Source: Psychrosphaera sp. B3R10
GTDB taxonomy: Bacteria > Pseudomonadota > Gammaproteobacteria > Enterobacterales > Alteromonadaceae
Assembly (NCBI RefSeq): GCF_018861025.1
Contig: NZ_JAHKQH010000009.1
Location: 124,001-188,000 of the forward strand
Direction of reading: 5' to 3'
Length of the DNA stretch: 64,000 nucleotides
The position numbers and the translations under genes are program-made. Below, one piece after another: positions 34,195 through 44,596 of the stretch. The notes below the pieces were generated by a model. It made no database searches. It saw only the letters and a program-made list of their open reading frames with translations, and had not been told where the DNA came from. Position 1 is the first letter of the stretch, and every line of letters begins with the position of its first letter.

Positions 34195-34488
34195 TTATTT
34201 AATAAATGGATGGTGCAATACCATGTCCGTTAATGGATACCCGATACAACTATAGGTATATTTTTGAGGGTTGTCTGGATCTGTGCCCATCGTTAACGAT
34301 AAGGACTCTGGATCACGGTCGCCATAACTGACTTCCCCACTTAATGTTTTACAAACACATGCTGTACACACGCCTTGTCTGCAACGATATGGAAATTCGA
34401 TGGAATTTCGTTCTGCAGCTTCTAAAATCGTTTCGCCTACGGCAACGTCAAACTCAATATTGTTTGGCTGAATGGTTACTTTAGTCAT
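34195..34488 (-). CDS. Plant-type [2Fe-2S] ferredoxin
   Basis: 97 residues. A beta-grasp fold with the cluster ligands in YRCRQGVCTACVC and a distal Cys in YTYSCIGYPL, giving the C-x4-C-x2-C...C spacing of plant-type ferredoxins. The extra Cys (VCKT) is common in this branch. The start codon directly follows the ubiD stop with no gap, and fre begins 15 nt downstream. Domain order matches a split version of the ferredoxin-plus-reductase proteins such as AscD, so this protein may exchange electrons with Fre. Confidence 0.92.
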   Translation of the reverse strand: MTKVTIQPNNIEFDVAVGETILEAAERNSIEFPYRCRQGVCTACVCKTLSGEVSYGDRDPESLSLTMGTDPDNPQKYTYSCIGYPLTDMVLHHPFIK

Positions 34489-35973
34489 TTATTTATCTCC
34501 ATCCGGCAGAGGAATGTTTAGGTCATCCCAAATAGCATCAATTCGTGTTTTTACAGCTTCATCCATCACAATGGGAATACCCCATTCGCGGTCGGTTTCA
34601 CCCTGCCATTTGTTTGTGGCATCAAGGCCCATTTTAGAGCCTAAGCCAGAAACCGGTGAGGCAAAATCCAAATAGTCGATTGGGGTATTTTCAATTAATA
34701 CGGTATCTCTAGCCGGATCCATGCGGGTCGTTATTGCCCACATAACATCTTCCCAGTTTCTTGCGTTAATGTCGTCATCACACACAATAACAAACTTAGT
34801 ATACATAAATTGGCGTAGGAAAGACCAAACGCCCATCATCACGCGTTTGGCATGACCTGGATACTGCTTTTTCATGGTAACGACCGCTATACGGTATGAA
34901 CAGCCTTCTGGCGGTAAATAAAAATCAACAATTTCAGGGAATTGCTTTTGGATAATCGGCACAAAAACTTCGTTTAATGCCACTCCCAAAATAGCTGGTT
35001 CGTCTGGTGGACGACCGGTATAAGTGCTGTGGTAAATCGGGTCTTTACGGTGAGTAATATGCGTTACCGTAAATACTGGGAAGTCATCAACTTCATTATA
35101 GTAACCAGTATGGTCACCATATGGTCCTTCTGGTGCCATCTCATTTGGGTCTATGTATCCTTCTAGTACGAATTCCGCAGAGGCCGGAACTTGTAGATCA
35201 TTAGAAATACATTTTGTCACTTCAGTTTTGCTACCACGCAATAAGCCAGCAAAACCATATTCAGACAGAGTGTCAGGAACCGGCGTTACTGCGCCTAATA
35301 TCGTTGCAGGGTCGGCACCTAATGCTACCGACACTGGGTAATTCTCGCCTGGATTAGCCTTTTTAAATTCGAGAAAATCTAATGCGCCGCCACGGTGCGA
35401 CAACCAACGCATAATCAGTTTATTTGGCCCCAATAACTGTTGACGATATATCCCCAAGTTTTGTCTTGGTTTATTAGGACCCTTAGTGACGGTTAATCCC
35501 CATGTCACCAGTGGCGCGACATCACCAGGCCAACAATGTTGGATTGGCAACTGGGTCAAATCTACGTCGTCACCTTCAATAATAACTTGCTGACAAGGTG
35601 CTTTTTTCACTTCTTTTGGCGCTAAATTTAACACTTGTTTAAAAATAGGCAATTTTGAAAATGCATCTTTAAGACCCGCCGGCGGCTCCGGTTCTTTCAA
35701 AAATGCTAACGTTTCACCGACACCACGTAATGCCGATACATCTTCTTGTCCCATACCCAGAGCAACACGTTTTGGTGTACCAAACAAATTCACTAGGACG
35801 GGAATGCTTGAGCCTTTTGGATTTTCAAACAAAATGGCAGGACCTTTGGCACGCAAAGTACGGTCGGCTATTTCGGTCATCTCAAGATAAGTATCAACTT
35901 CAGTGGTGACGCGAACCAATTCGCCTTTCTCTTCCAAAAGTGCAATAAAATCGCGTAGATCTTTGTATTTCAT
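34489..35973 (-). CDS. ubiD: 4-hydroxy-3-polyprenylbenzoate decarboxylase UbiD
   Basis: 494 residues, standard length. It decarboxylates the polyprenyl-hydroxybenzoate intermediate of ubiquinone synthesis using prenylated FMN and Mn. Conserved blocks: [50 protein letters not shown], the catalytic E-P-E-region [10 protein letters not shown], and [11 protein letters not shown]. The C-terminal [14 protein letters not shown] is also typical. It heads a run with a ferredoxin and fre. UbiX, which makes the cofactor, is not in the window. A terminator separates it from rho upstream. Confidence 0.96.
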   Translation of the reverse strand: MKYKDLRDFIALLEEKGELVRVTTEVDTYLEMTEIADRTLRAKGPAILFENPKGSSIPVLVNLFGTPKRVALGMGQEDVSALRGVGETLAFLKEPEPPAGLKDAFSKLPIFKQVLNLAPKEVKKAPCQQVIIEGDDVDLTQLPIQHCWPGDVAPLVTWGLTVTKGPNKPRQNLGIYRQQLLGPNKLIMRWLSHRGGALDFLEFKKANPGENYPVSVALGADPATILGAVTPVPDTLSEYGFAGLLRGSKTEVTKCISNDLQVPASAEFVLEGYIDPNEMAPEGPYGDHTGYYNEVDDFPVFTVTHITHRKDPIYHSTYTGRPPDEPAILGVALNEVFVPIIQKQFPEIVDFYLPPEGCSYRIAVVTMKKQYPGHAKRVMMGVWSFLRQFMYTKFVIVCDDDINARNWEDVMWAITTRMDPARDTVLIENTPIDYLDFASPVSGLGSKMGLDATNKWQGETDREWGIPIVMDEAVKTRIDAIWDDLNIPLPDGDK

Positions 35974-36022
35974 TTCAGGGTACCAACAGATAAAGAAGTG
36001 TTTTTATTGCTTTGAAACTAAA

Positions 36023-36052
36023 AATAAACCCCAATCTAAGTTGGGGTTTATT
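36023..36052 (-). terminator. Terminator after rho
   Basis: Perfect 12-bp inverted repeat AATAAACCCCAA / TTGGGGTTTATT with a 6-nt loop, about 30 nt past the rho stop. On the minus strand it is followed by TTTTAG. It separates rho from ubiD. Confidence 0.8.
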
Positions 36053-36082
36053 ATCAATCAACTAACTAAATTGATCGGATGG

Positions 36083-37351
36083 TTAGTTGCCTTTTTGGCG
36101 CTTCATTGAATCGAAAAACTCTTCATTCGTTTTGGTCAACGAAAGCTTGTCGATCAAAAACTCCATCGCTTCAATTTCTTGCATCGGATGAACAATTTTG
36201 CGCAGGATCCACATTTTTTGTAGTTCATCTGCCGATGTCATCAACTCTTCACGACGCGTACCACTGCGGTTAAAGTCGATAGCAGGGAATACACGGCGCT
36301 CAGCAATCTTACGATTTAGATGTAACTCCATGTTACCCGTACCTTTAAATTCTTCGTAGATAACTTCATCCATCTTAGAACCGGTATCTACTAACGCAGT
36401 TGCGATAATCGTTAAACTACCACCTTCTTCTACGTTACGAGCAGCACCAAAGAAACGTTTTGGTTTGTGCAGAGCATTTGCGTCAACACCACCTGTCAGT
36501 ACTTTACCTGACGAAGGGATTACGGTGTTGTATGCACGAGCCAAACGCGTTATTGAGTCAAGTAAGATAACAACATCTTTTTTGTGCTCAACTAATCGCT
36601 TCGCTTTTTCAATTACCATTTCAGCAACTTGTACGTGACGACTCGCTGGTTCGTCAAACGTCGATGCAATAACTTCACCTTTTACTAGGCGTTGCATTTC
36701 GGTTACTTCTTCTGGACGTTCATCAATAAGTAGAACCATTAACGTCGCTTCAGGGTGGTTAGCGGCAATTGAAGTTGCAATATTTTGCATCAACATTGTT
36801 TTACCCGCTTTAGGTGGTGCAACGATCAATCCACGTTGTCCACGACCAATTGGTGAAGCCAAATCTAAAACTCGAGCTGTAATATCTTCAGTCGATCCAT
36901 TGCCGCGTTCCATAGTAAAACGGTCAGTTGCGTGCAGAGGAGTAAGGTTTTCGAAAAGAATTTTATTGCGGGAGATTTCTGGTTTGTCGTGATTGACTTG
37001 TTCAATTTTTAATAGTGCGAAATAACGTTCAGAGTCCTTCGGAGGGCGAATTAAGCCTGAAATGGAGTCCCCTGTTCGCAAATTGAATCGTCTAATTTGA
37101 CTAGGAGAGACGTAAATATCGTCTGGGCCTGCCAAATAAGAGGAATCGGCACTGCGTAAAAATCCAAATCCGTCTTGTAATATTTCTAAAACACCATCAC
37201 CGTAAATGGATTCTCCACTCTTGGCGTGTTTTTTTAGGATGGAAAATATGATGTCTTGTTTGCGTAGACGAGCCATATTTTCTAAGCCCATCGATTCCGA
37301 CAGCTTAACTAACTCGTTAATCGGCTTATTTTTTAATTCACTTAAATGCAT
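36083..37351 (-). CDS. rho: Transcription termination factor Rho
   Basis: 422 residues. N-terminal helical and cold-shock-like RNA-binding domains ([44 protein letters not shown]) are followed by the RecA-like motor: Walker [12 protein letters not shown], Walker [18 protein letters not shown]-loop [12 protein letters not shown] and R-loop [12 protein letters not shown]. The hexamer pulls on nascent RNA to end transcription. It has no insertion, unlike actinobacterial Rho. A T-rich leader of about 200 bp separates it from divergent proB, which would suit the known autoregulation of rho. Confidence 0.98.
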   Translation of the reverse strand: MHLSELKNKPINELVKLSESMGLENMARLRKQDIIFSILKKHAKSGESIYGDGVLEILQDGFGFLRSADSSYLAGPDDIYVSPSQIRRFNLRTGDSISGLIRPPKDSERYFALLKIEQVNHDKPEISRNKILFENLTPLHATDRFTMERGNGSTEDITARVLDLASPIGRGQRGLIVAPPKAGKTMLMQNIATSIAANHPEATLMVLLIDERPEEVTEMQRLVKGEVIASTFDEPASRHVQVAEMVIEKAKRLVEHKKDVVILLDSITRLARAYNTVIPSSGKVLTGGVDANALHKPKRFFGAARNVEEGGSLTIIATALVDTGSKMDEVIYEEFKGTGNMELHLNRKIAERRVFPAIDFNRSGTRREELMTSADELQKMWILRKIVHPMQEIEAMEFLIDKLSLTKTNEEFFDSMKRQKGN

Positions 37352-37639
37352 ATAGGATGTCTTTATATTTGATATGAGCTATCTGAAGTTATTGTTTGTT
37401 TAGAGTAACTAGGCGTGCGGGGTTTGCACAAACTGTTAAGTAAGTTAGCAGTATTTTTAACCAGCGTAAAGCTAACAGAGCCAAATCTTAATATAAAATC
37501 GTTTTTTTTTCTATTTTTTTCTATTTAACCGACATTACACCGTAAAAACATACATTATTACTTTTCGATGTCGACCGAACGCACAATATTGGGTAGAGTC
37601 CCTTTAAAGTATTTATTCTATTTCAGGGTATCGGTAAAA

Positions 37640-38752
37640 ATGGCAAACGAAGGGTTAAATTGGCAACGTGCAGTAATAAAAGTTGGTAGTGCACTCATTG
37701 CTCCCGATGGCAAACAAGTTAGTGGCCAATATGTATTACCCATTGCAAAATTTATCAACGAACTAAAAGCGCTTGGTAAAGAAGTGGTTTTAGTCTCTTC
37801 CGGTTCTGTGGCAGCAGGTCGTGGTTTAATTAATAGCCATGAACAAGGCACCACGATCGCAGAAAAACAAGCGATGGCTGCGGTAGGTCAAGCAAAAATG
37901 ATGGCCAATTGGCAACATCACTTTAACTTCCCCTGTGGCCAGCTTTTAATTACCCAGGGCGATTTAAAAGACCGCCGTCGTTACGTTAATATCAAAAATA
38001 CAGTACGTGAATTATTGGCGAATCAAGTATTGCCAATCATCAATGAAAACGACACTGTGGCGACAGCAGAGATAAAAGTAGGCGATAACGACAATCTTGC
38101 GGCTTTAGTTGCGCTCGTTTGTGAAGCCGATGCACTATTTATATGTAGTGACATCGATGGCCTATTTGACGCCGATCCAAATCGTTTTCCAAATGCCAAA
38201 CTGATCCCTGAAGTCAATCAGATTACACCTGAGATATATAAATTAGCCGGCGGTACAAAAAATAAAATCGCAACCGGTGGAATGAAGACTAAACTTCAGG
38301 CAGCTGAAAAAGCCACAAGTAACGGCGTAAATACATTTATTATTAACGGTAAAAAAAGTAGCGTATTTAATGATATTTTAGAAAACAAATCGGTGGGGAC
38401 CTGGTTTAAACCGCTAGCACTAAAAGATAGTGCAAAAAAACAATGGTTAAGACACACGTTAAAAGCGGCAGGTTCACTGCAAATTGACGACGGCGCCGCA
38501 AATGCTCTACTCACGTTAGGTGCGTCACTTCTGGCAAAAGGCATTACTGCTGTACACGGAGAGTTTGCTCGAGGTGAAGCCATAGATATACTAGCAAACA
38601 ATAAAGTGATTGCCCGTGGTTTAAGCCAATATTCTAGTGCCGAGTTACTTCAAATTTCCGGCCTAGAAAGCAAAAATTTCGAAACAATCTTAGGTTTCAA
38701 ACACAAAAATGAGGTCGTTCACCGTGATGACCTTGTGTTATTCAAGGACTAA
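37640..38752 (+). CDS. proB: Glutamate 5-kinase
   Basis: 370 residues from ATG 37640, matching the family length; an ATG at 37568 would add 24 residues without homology. The amino-acid kinase domain (VIKVGSALI, VSSGSVAAG, NENDTVATAEIKVGDND, GGTKNKIATGGMKTKL) is followed by a C-terminal PUA domain (about 280-365). It phosphorylates glutamate, the first step of proline synthesis, and is usually feedback-inhibited by proline. proA follows after two bases, so the pair is co-translated. Confidence 0.96.
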   Translation: MANEGLNWQRAVIKVGSALIAPDGKQVSGQYVLPIAKFINELKALGKEVVLVSSGSVAAGRGLINSHEQGTTIAEKQAMAAVGQAKMMANWQHHFNFPCGQLLITQGDLKDRRRYVNIKNTVRELLANQVLPIINENDTVATAEIKVGDNDNLAALVALVCEADALFICSDIDGLFDADPNRFPNAKLIPEVNQITPEIYKLAGGTKNKIATGGMKTKLQAAEKATSNGVNTFIINGKKSSVFNDILENKSVGTWFKPLALKDSAKKQWLRHTLKAAGSLQIDDGAANALLTLGASLLAKGITAVHGEFARGEAIDILANNKVIARGLSQYSSAELLQISGLESKNFETILGFKHKNEVVHRDDLVLFKD

Positions 38753-38754
38753 TT

Positions 38755-40005
38755 ATGACTTTTTCTATACAACAAATGGCAAAAGACGCAAAAGCTGCGT
38801 CGGTACAAGTTGCCAATTTATCGACTCAAACAAAAAATGATGCACTGCTTAGCATTGCGCGTCATTTACGTTCAAATACACCAGCAATTATTGAAGCAAA
38901 CAAACTGGATTTAATCGACGCCGAAAAAAATGGCTTAGCTGCGGCTATGATTGACCGTTTAATGTTAGATGCAACTCGTATCGACAGCATAGCAGCCGCG
39001 GTAGAACATATTGTCTCGTTGCCAGACCCTGTTGGCATGATCACAAAAAACGATGTGCGCCCAAATGGCATTAAAATCGCTAAACAACGTATTCCATTAG
39101 GTGTTATTGCAATGGTATACGAAAGTCGTCCAAACGTTACCGTTGACGCCGCCGTATTATGTTTTAAAGCAGGTAATGCAGTTGTATTACGTGGCGGTAA
39201 AGAAGCGATTAACAGCAATAAAGCTTTAGCTGAATGTATCCATCAAGCCTTTGTCGAACATAACATCGAGCCTGCTGCAGTTAGTTTAGTACCAAATCCT
39301 GACCGCGAGATCATGAACGAAATGTTAACGTTATCGGACACTATCGATTTGGTCATTCCGCGTGGTGGTGAAGGTCTAATTCGATTTGTGACTAAAACCA
39401 GTCAAATTCCAGTGATCCAACACTTTAAAGGGGTGTGTCATTTATACATCGACAACCAAGCTAATTTAGACAAAGGATTAGCAATATTATTAAACGGTAA
39501 AGTTCAGCGTCCTGGTGTATGTAATTCATTAGAAACTTTACTTGTCCATAAAGATGTAGCTGCAACGTTTTTACCACAAGTGGCCACGGAATTTGCCAAA
39601 GCTGGTGTAAAAGTTCATGCCTGCGATAAGTCACTTCCATATTTCGAAAATGCCGACCTAGCTACCGATTTGGATTACGACGCGGAATACTTGGCACTTG
39701 AAATTGCTATCCGTGTTGTCGACGACTTTGAACAAGCCGTACTGCACATTCAACGTTTTAGCTCAGGTCACACTGAAGTTATCATTAGCCAAGACATTTC
39801 AAAAACCCAAGAGTTTGTTCGCCGTATTAACTCTGCAGTTGTAATGGTTAATGCCTCGTCACGATTCTCAGATGGCGGAGAATTAGGACTAGGTGCTGAG
39901 ATTGGTATTTCCACCAGCAAATTGCATGCGTACGGTCCAATGGGACTAGAGTCGCTAACAACGGAAAAATTTGTTGTAACCGGCGATGGTCAGATCCGAG
40001 GGTAG
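38755..40005 (+). CDS. proA: Gamma-glutamyl phosphate reductase
   Basis: 416 residues, standard. An aldehyde-dehydrogenase-fold enzyme that reduces glutamyl-5-phosphate with NADPH to glutamate semialdehyde, which cyclises on the way to proline. Conserved blocks: IPLGVIAMVYESRPNVT, GNAVVLRGGKEAINSN, IPRGGEGLIRFV, the catalytic Cys in KVQRPGVCNSLETLLV, and FSDGGELGLGAEIGISTSKLHAYGP (in two halves). It follows proB by two bases and ends the operon at a terminator. Confidence 0.97.
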   Translation: MTFSIQQMAKDAKAASVQVANLSTQTKNDALLSIARHLRSNTPAIIEANKLDLIDAEKNGLAAAMIDRLMLDATRIDSIAAAVEHIVSLPDPVGMITKNDVRPNGIKIAKQRIPLGVIAMVYESRPNVTVDAAVLCFKAGNAVVLRGGKEAINSNKALAECIHQAFVEHNIEPAAVSLVPNPDREIMNEMLTLSDTIDLVIPRGGEGLIRFVTKTSQIPVIQHFKGVCHLYIDNQANLDKGLAILLNGKVQRPGVCNSLETLLVHKDVAATFLPQVATEFAKAGVKVHACDKSLPYFENADLATDLDYDAEYLALEIAIRVVDDFEQAVLHIQRFSSGHTEVIISQDISKTQEFVRRINSAVVMVNASSRFSDGGELGLGAEIGISTSKLHAYGPMGLESLTTEKFVVTGDGQIRG

Positions 40006-40052
40006 TTGTTAGTCAAATAGTTCTAATGATAACTATTTTTGTAATAGCCAAT

Positions 40053-40088
40053 AAACGGAGTGCCTTTAATTAGGTTCTCCGTTTTTTT
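40053..40088 (+). terminator. Terminator after proBA
   Basis: 8-bp inverted repeat AAACGGAG / CTCCGTTT with a 16-nt loop containing a small inner stem, followed by T7. It lies about 50 nt past the proA stop. Confidence 0.8.
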
Positions 40089-40165
40089 ATGGCATTAATT
40101 TACTAAATGGCGCTATTAGTTATTATTAGCAATACTAGTTTCACAAAACTTTTGAGGTAATGGCC

Positions 40166-40573
40166 ATGTCAAAAATGATCTTTATAAATCTACCAGTTAG
40201 TGACCTGCCAACATCCGTCGCGTTTTATCTATCCCTTGGCTTTACAAATAATCAAAATTTTACGGATGAAACTGCCGCTTGCATGGTTTGGAGTGATGCA
40301 ATAAATGTGATGTTACTCACACATCCTAAATGGCAAACATTTACAAATCGTCCAATTCCACCGTCAAATTCAAGTGAGGTTATGTTGGCGTTATCTTTTG
40401 ATTCACGAGAAGCCGTTGACCAATTTAAAGATGCCGCTATGGAAAATGGTGGCACCTTGGATATTAACCCACCTCAGGATCTAGGTTTTATGTACAATCG
40501 AAATATTGCCGATCCAGATGGTCATGTTTGGGAAGCATTCTGGATGGATCCGGCTTCCATACCAGGCAATTAA
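40166..40573 (+). CDS. VOC family (glyoxalase/dioxygenase fold) protein
   Basis: 135 residues from ATG 40166, chosen because GAGGT lies seven bases upstream; an ATG two codons earlier is too close. One pair of beta-alpha-beta-beta-beta modules: IFINLPVSDLPTSVAFYLSLGF, AACMVWSDAINVMLLTH, and the closing FMYNRNIADPDGHVWEAFWMDP with the typical DPDGH and Glu ligand. It looks like the PhnB/lactoylglutathione-lyase-like subgroup, whose substrates vary. It is a single-gene unit. Confidence 0.88.
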   Translation: MSKMIFINLPVSDLPTSVAFYLSLGFTNNQNFTDETAACMVWSDAINVMLLTHPKWQTFTNRPIPPSNSSEVMLALSFDSREAVDQFKDAAMENGGTLDINPPQDLGFMYNRNIADPDGHVWEAFWMDPASIPGN

Positions 40574-40813
40574 TAATTCAGTTCCGATCTTCTTCGAAGT
40601 CGGGGATAATTTCATAAATTGTTTTTAATCGGTTAGTTAATTCAGAACAAAAAACGTCATCCTAAAATAGCCACAGCGATATTTGGGATCTCCAACCAAG
40701 TGCAGAGGAATTGACAAAATCAGCAACACTGACCTCATTGGTTTTACCATTGGTTTGGGCTTCATTGGTTTCGGAGGACGTTCGTCATTTGCATTCCATT
40801 GTGAGAACAGGAC

Positions 40814-43054
40814 TTATATTAATGCCTGTTTTAACTTTTCTGGTTCAATTGGCTTAGCTAAAAATTCGTCCATTCCCGCGTCAAAACAGGACTGTTGATC
40901 TTCAACTAACACATTGGCCGTTAACGCCACTATTTTTTTTGATTTGTAATTTATCAGTTTGCGGATTTCTCGAGTCGCTGTTAAGCCATCCATTATTGGC
41001 ATTTGCATATCCATTAAAATAATATCAAATTCAAACTCATGACAAAGTTGCACTGCAATTGCGCCATTATCGGCTATTTTAATATCTTTGAACCCAAACC
41101 CTTTTAACATGGCATTTAACACCGTTTGGTTAATTTTATTGTCCTCTACTATCAAAATACGCTTTGCAGGATCAATTACGATCTTTTTGTTTTCATTTTC
41201 AAGCTTATGGGTTTGACCCGTGCTAATTGGTAATAATAAAGAAAATGAAAACTTGGAGCCTTTACCAATCATACTTTCTACTTTGAGGGGCGCGCCCATT
41301 AACGTCAACAAACGATTTGAAATCGTCAATCCTAAACCCGTTCCACCGAATCTGCGCGTTATCGACGTATCTCCCTGCGAGAAAGCATCAAACAGTTTTT
41401 TGATGACTTTATGTTCAATGCCTATTCCGGTGTCGACGACGGCTATATTCAAACTGACATTTTTATCCGTCAAATTATCCACCGCGATTCGCAAAGTTAC
41501 GGTGCCATGTTCAGTAAATTTGACGGCATTGCTTAACAAATTAATGAGTACCTGCTTTAAGCGGGTCACATCCCCAACAACATTTATTAAAGCGAGTTCT
41601 GGCACAGACGTAATATGGAACTCAATATTTTTCTCAGCAACTAATGGCTCAAACATGTGGCGCAGTTCGACGATAACGTCGTTAAACTTAAATGGTTTTT
41701 GCTCTAACAGCACTTTGCCAGACTCTATCTTACTGATATCCAAAATGTCATTAAGTACCACCATAAGGCCTTGTCCGGATGACTCGATAACGCCAACCAT
41801 TTCACCTTGCTGCGGTGACAGTGTCGTTTTCCCGAGCAAATTAACCATTCCCAAAATGCCATTCATTGGCGTTCTGATTTCATGGCTCATATTAGCTAAA
41901 AATTCGGTTTTTATTTTGCTGGTTTTCTCAGCCTCACGTTTGGCCTTTAACAAATCTTGGTTCATTTTTTTAAATTCACTGGCCGCTTTAGCTAATAAAC
42001 CTATTTCATCTTTACGTTCTGTATCTGATATTTTGGGGGAGAAATCGCCAGTCAAAAATGACTTAAATGCATAAGTTAAACGCTTAATTGCAGCGGTAAT
42101 ATGCAACTGAAAGAATAACGCGAATCCCAAGAACAAAATCAATCCAACGGCGATAGAAGCTTTAATAATAACCTCAGTAATTTCAACAGCTTCCGCACCT
42201 GACTTTTTGATCGCACTTAACAACCCCAAGGATTGGGTTTTTAATAACTTTGCTTGATTAGTAAATTCAACGGCGTCACCTGCCATTACAACATTAATCA
42301 GCCCAAGAAAGTTTCTGTTGGCTTGAACGCTTTTAGCAAAGAGGGTTTGATATCTGTTGGTTAATGCTAACAAGGATGCAAAGTGAACCTCCGAATTCGC
42401 TTCGCTTGTTTGAGCTAATTCTGTGAGCTTCTGATTCAGTTGACTTATCGACTGATTTACAACGCTACGTTGTTTAAACTGTTTTTTATTAAAAAATAGT
42501 GTTGAACTGCGCTCCATTTGCAACCAAAGGTTATGCGCGACGAGCGCCTCAAAAAGTAACTTTTGATTGTTATTCACTTTCGCTATTTGGTTAAATGCTT
42601 TTACGCCCTGTTGGAACACTTCCGGTAGTTCAATGTCGATATAATTACTTTTAGTTTGATATAGCTGAACCAAAACCCCCAAGTTTTCACCATAGCGAAC
42701 CACCAACGATTTCATATTTTGAATGGTATTGAGTAACTCGTCGTTTTCTGTTTGTCTTCGGACCTCCTCCAATCGACTTTTGATACTGTCATGAGTTGTC
42801 ATCATCTTAGCAAATATCGTGGTACTTCCACCCTGTCCAAACACTGTGACGTCACGTTGTAATTCAACAATGTCCTTGTTGATTTCTAGTACAATAATTG
42901 AATTATTTGATATCTGTAAAATTCGTTCTACTGAATATTGAACAGCGCTAATTTTATTTGTTAGCACTCTGTAGTTTGCTAATAACGTTAATATTATTAA
43001 AAATAATAACACCCCGATTTTTAAGGCTATGGTATTTTGTAATTTAACAATCAT
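40814..43054 (-). CDS. TorS-like hybrid sensor histidine kinase
   Basis: 746 residues. TM1 (about 11-27) and TM2 (about 288-310) bracket a helical periplasmic sensor of about 260 residues, as in TorS/NarX-type kinases. HAMP (about 312-365), HisKA with H391 (NMSHEIRTPMNG), HATPase (LINLLSNAVKFTEHG, VVDTGIGI, RFGGTGLGLTI) and one receiver with D682 (ILMDMQMPIMDG) and K in FLAKPIEPEKL follow. Unlike TorS, it stops after the receiver with no HPt domain, so relay must use a separate HPt protein or none. It starts 8 nt after the Tat-exported binding protein gene. This suggests that protein presents ligand to the periplasmic domain, as TorT does for TorS. Confidence 0.92.
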   Translation of the reverse strand: MIVKLQNTIALKIGVLLFLIILTLLANYRVLTNKISAVQYSVERILQISNNSIIVLEINKDIVELQRDVTVFGQGGSTTIFAKMMTTHDSIKSRLEEVRRQTENDELLNTIQNMKSLVVRYGENLGVLVQLYQTKSNYIDIELPEVFQQGVKAFNQIAKVNNNQKLLFEALVAHNLWLQMERSSTLFFNKKQFKQRSVVNQSISQLNQKLTELAQTSEANSEVHFASLLALTNRYQTLFAKSVQANRNFLGLINVVMAGDAVEFTNQAKLLKTQSLGLLSAIKKSGAEAVEITEVIIKASIAVGLILFLGFALFFQLHITAAIKRLTYAFKSFLTGDFSPKISDTERKDEIGLLAKAASEFKKMNQDLLKAKREAEKTSKIKTEFLANMSHEIRTPMNGILGMVNLLGKTTLSPQQGEMVGVIESSGQGLMVVLNDILDISKIESGKVLLEQKPFKFNDVIVELRHMFEPLVAEKNIEFHITSVPELALINVVGDVTRLKQVLINLLSNAVKFTEHGTVTLRIAVDNLTDKNVSLNIAVVDTGIGIEHKVIKKLFDAFSQGDTSITRRFGGTGLGLTISNRLLTLMGAPLKVESMIGKGSKFSFSLLLPISTGQTHKLENENKKIVIDPAKRILIVEDNKINQTVLNAMLKGFGFKDIKIADNGAIAVQLCHEFEFDIILMDMQMPIMDGLTATREIRKLINYKSKKIVALTANVLVEDQQSCFDAGMDEFLAKPIEPEKLKQALI

Positions 43055-43062
43055 ATAGGTAT

Positions 43063-44334
43063 TTACGCATTTAGAAGCTCAAACCAACGATCTAAACTAT
43101 AATCATAATTGTCCATTACCGTATTCCACACCGCGATATTTGAAAAACGCTTAACGTAACTTCCGCCATCTCTTATCTCACCAGCTTCGACTGAAACACG
43201 ACCATCCGTTCCTTTTAATTGCGTGTTAGACTGTTTACCGTCATACCAGTAATCCCATTCGTTTCGGTGCATCAAGGACCGACTCCGTTCTGGATTTGAG
43301 ATGTAATACCCTTGTCTTGCGATAAACGCACCAGGGTAACCAGATAGCCACCAATTCATATAATCATACGCGGCATCTTTAACATGGCCGTTGGTCATTG
43401 CCGATAGACACATAACCCCATGCCACGCTCGGTACCCTTCTTTAGGAGAAGCATAACGCACAGGAACCCCTTGGCCACGACATGCACTCACAGCAGGAGA
43501 AAACATACTCTGAATATGCACACGCTTGTTCGTCATAAACTCCACTGACTGAGGTACAGAGGTCCAAAAGCCAGCAAACTGCCCGTTACGTTTTTTCTCT
43601 AGTAATATGCTAAACAAGGTGTCTATTTCATCGATGGTCATGTTTGCGATATCACCAAACTTCATCAATCCTTTAGCTTGAGCCGCTAAGGCAGCGTCAA
43701 ATATTCCTATGGTCGGCGCATTAACCAATGCGACGCGTCCTCGGTTGGCGTCATCGAGTAACCATCCCCAAGACTCAGTTTTATAAGCTTCTTCAGGTTT
43801 TATAAAATTTGTGTTGTAACCAAACGAATCGACATTGTGGACATAGGGCATAAAGCTAACTTTTGAACTTGCGGCTTTACCTAAAGAGCCGTCTTGCTGC
43901 ACATAAAGCAGTTTATTTGGGGAATCACCAGCACCGTATTTTGCTGAGGGAACTATTTTCCCTGTTTTTGTTAATGGGTTAATCTCATTCCAGTATTTTA
44001 AGCGTTCGATTTCTATTGGCTGAATCGAGCCTGCATGCCATAACACGTTGATTGAGTCTGACCATTGTTCATATAAATCAAAAGAATGAGGCGCAGCCGC
44101 CGCTTTTTGCAGTACCGCAGCACTGCCCATTGCGGTGAACTCTAGATTAATCCCTAACTCTCGCATCGCCTGTTGTCGTAGCTCTTCTTGCAAGGTGACA
44201 TGAGTGCCCAACACCCTTAACGTAACAGGCTTAGAACGGGAAAAAACATATGGTGCGTTTAATATAAGTGCAGCACTTGTTGATGTCGCTGCAACGTTTT
44301 TTATAAATTTCCGGCGAGATTGATTTGTCGGCAC
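43063..44334 (-). CDS. Tat-exported periplasmic solute-binding protein (PotD-like)
   Basis: 423 residues. A twin-arginine signal (SRRKFIKNVAATSTSAALIL, R7-R8) predicts folded export. The mature part resembles spermidine/putrescine-type (SBP_bac_8) proteins: VLGTHVTLQEELRQQAMRELGI near the start, WGWLLDDANRGRVALVN in the hinge region, and MNWWLSGYPGAFIARQGYYISN. No permease or ATPase is present; instead it is followed 8 nt later by a TorS-like kinase. A ligand-sensing role is therefore more likely than transport. The ligand is unknown. Confidence 0.85.
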   Translation of the reverse strand: MPTNQSRRKFIKNVAATSTSAALILNAPYVFSRSKPVTLRVLGTHVTLQEELRQQAMRELGINLEFTAMGSAAVLQKAAAAPHSFDLYEQWSDSINVLWHAGSIQPIEIERLKYWNEINPLTKTGKIVPSAKYGAGDSPNKLLYVQQDGSLGKAASSKVSFMPYVHNVDSFGYNTNFIKPEEAYKTESWGWLLDDANRGRVALVNAPTIGIFDAALAAQAKGLMKFGDIANMTIDEIDTLFSILLEKKRNGQFAGFWTSVPQSVEFMTNKRVHIQSMFSPAVSACRGQGVPVRYASPKEGYRAWHGVMCLSAMTNGHVKDAAYDYMNWWLSGYPGAFIARQGYYISNPERSRSLMHRNEWDYWYDGKQSNTQLKGTDGRVSVEAGEIRDGGSYVKRFSNIAVWNTVMDNYDYSLDRWFELLNA

Positions 44335-44596
44335 TCTCGTTCCTAGTTTGTTGTATTAACTGAAGTATAGACAGTGAATTTCAATTTATCGTTTTTTATA
44401 AGAATATATGAAATGTTTAATACAGATAACGAGCTGCCTTTTCCTCCAAGTCGCTATTATTTAAGGGAGTCTCTTAAGCTAGCAATATTTTTTATAACAT
44501 TTAACCCCTTTTCTAATGACCAAACGTTTTATTAATAAGGTTATTCATTTGGTGCCAACTGACCTTTTAAATTAATGACAATGTGAGGAAATACAG

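Noticed and set aside
40053-40088. Riboswitch or attenuator reading of the hairpin after proA
   Set aside because: It is followed by T7 and lies at the operon end, far from the next start; an ordinary terminator explains it.
40683-40898. 71-codon open frame between the VOC and kinase genes
   Set aside because: Runs into the 3-prime end of the kinase gene on the other strand, has no family resemblance and no ribosome site.
41220-42074. 284-codon open frame antisense to the hybrid kinase
   Set aside because: It mirrors the HisKA/HATPase coding region; Ser/Thr-rich composition without any domain, and no ribosome site.
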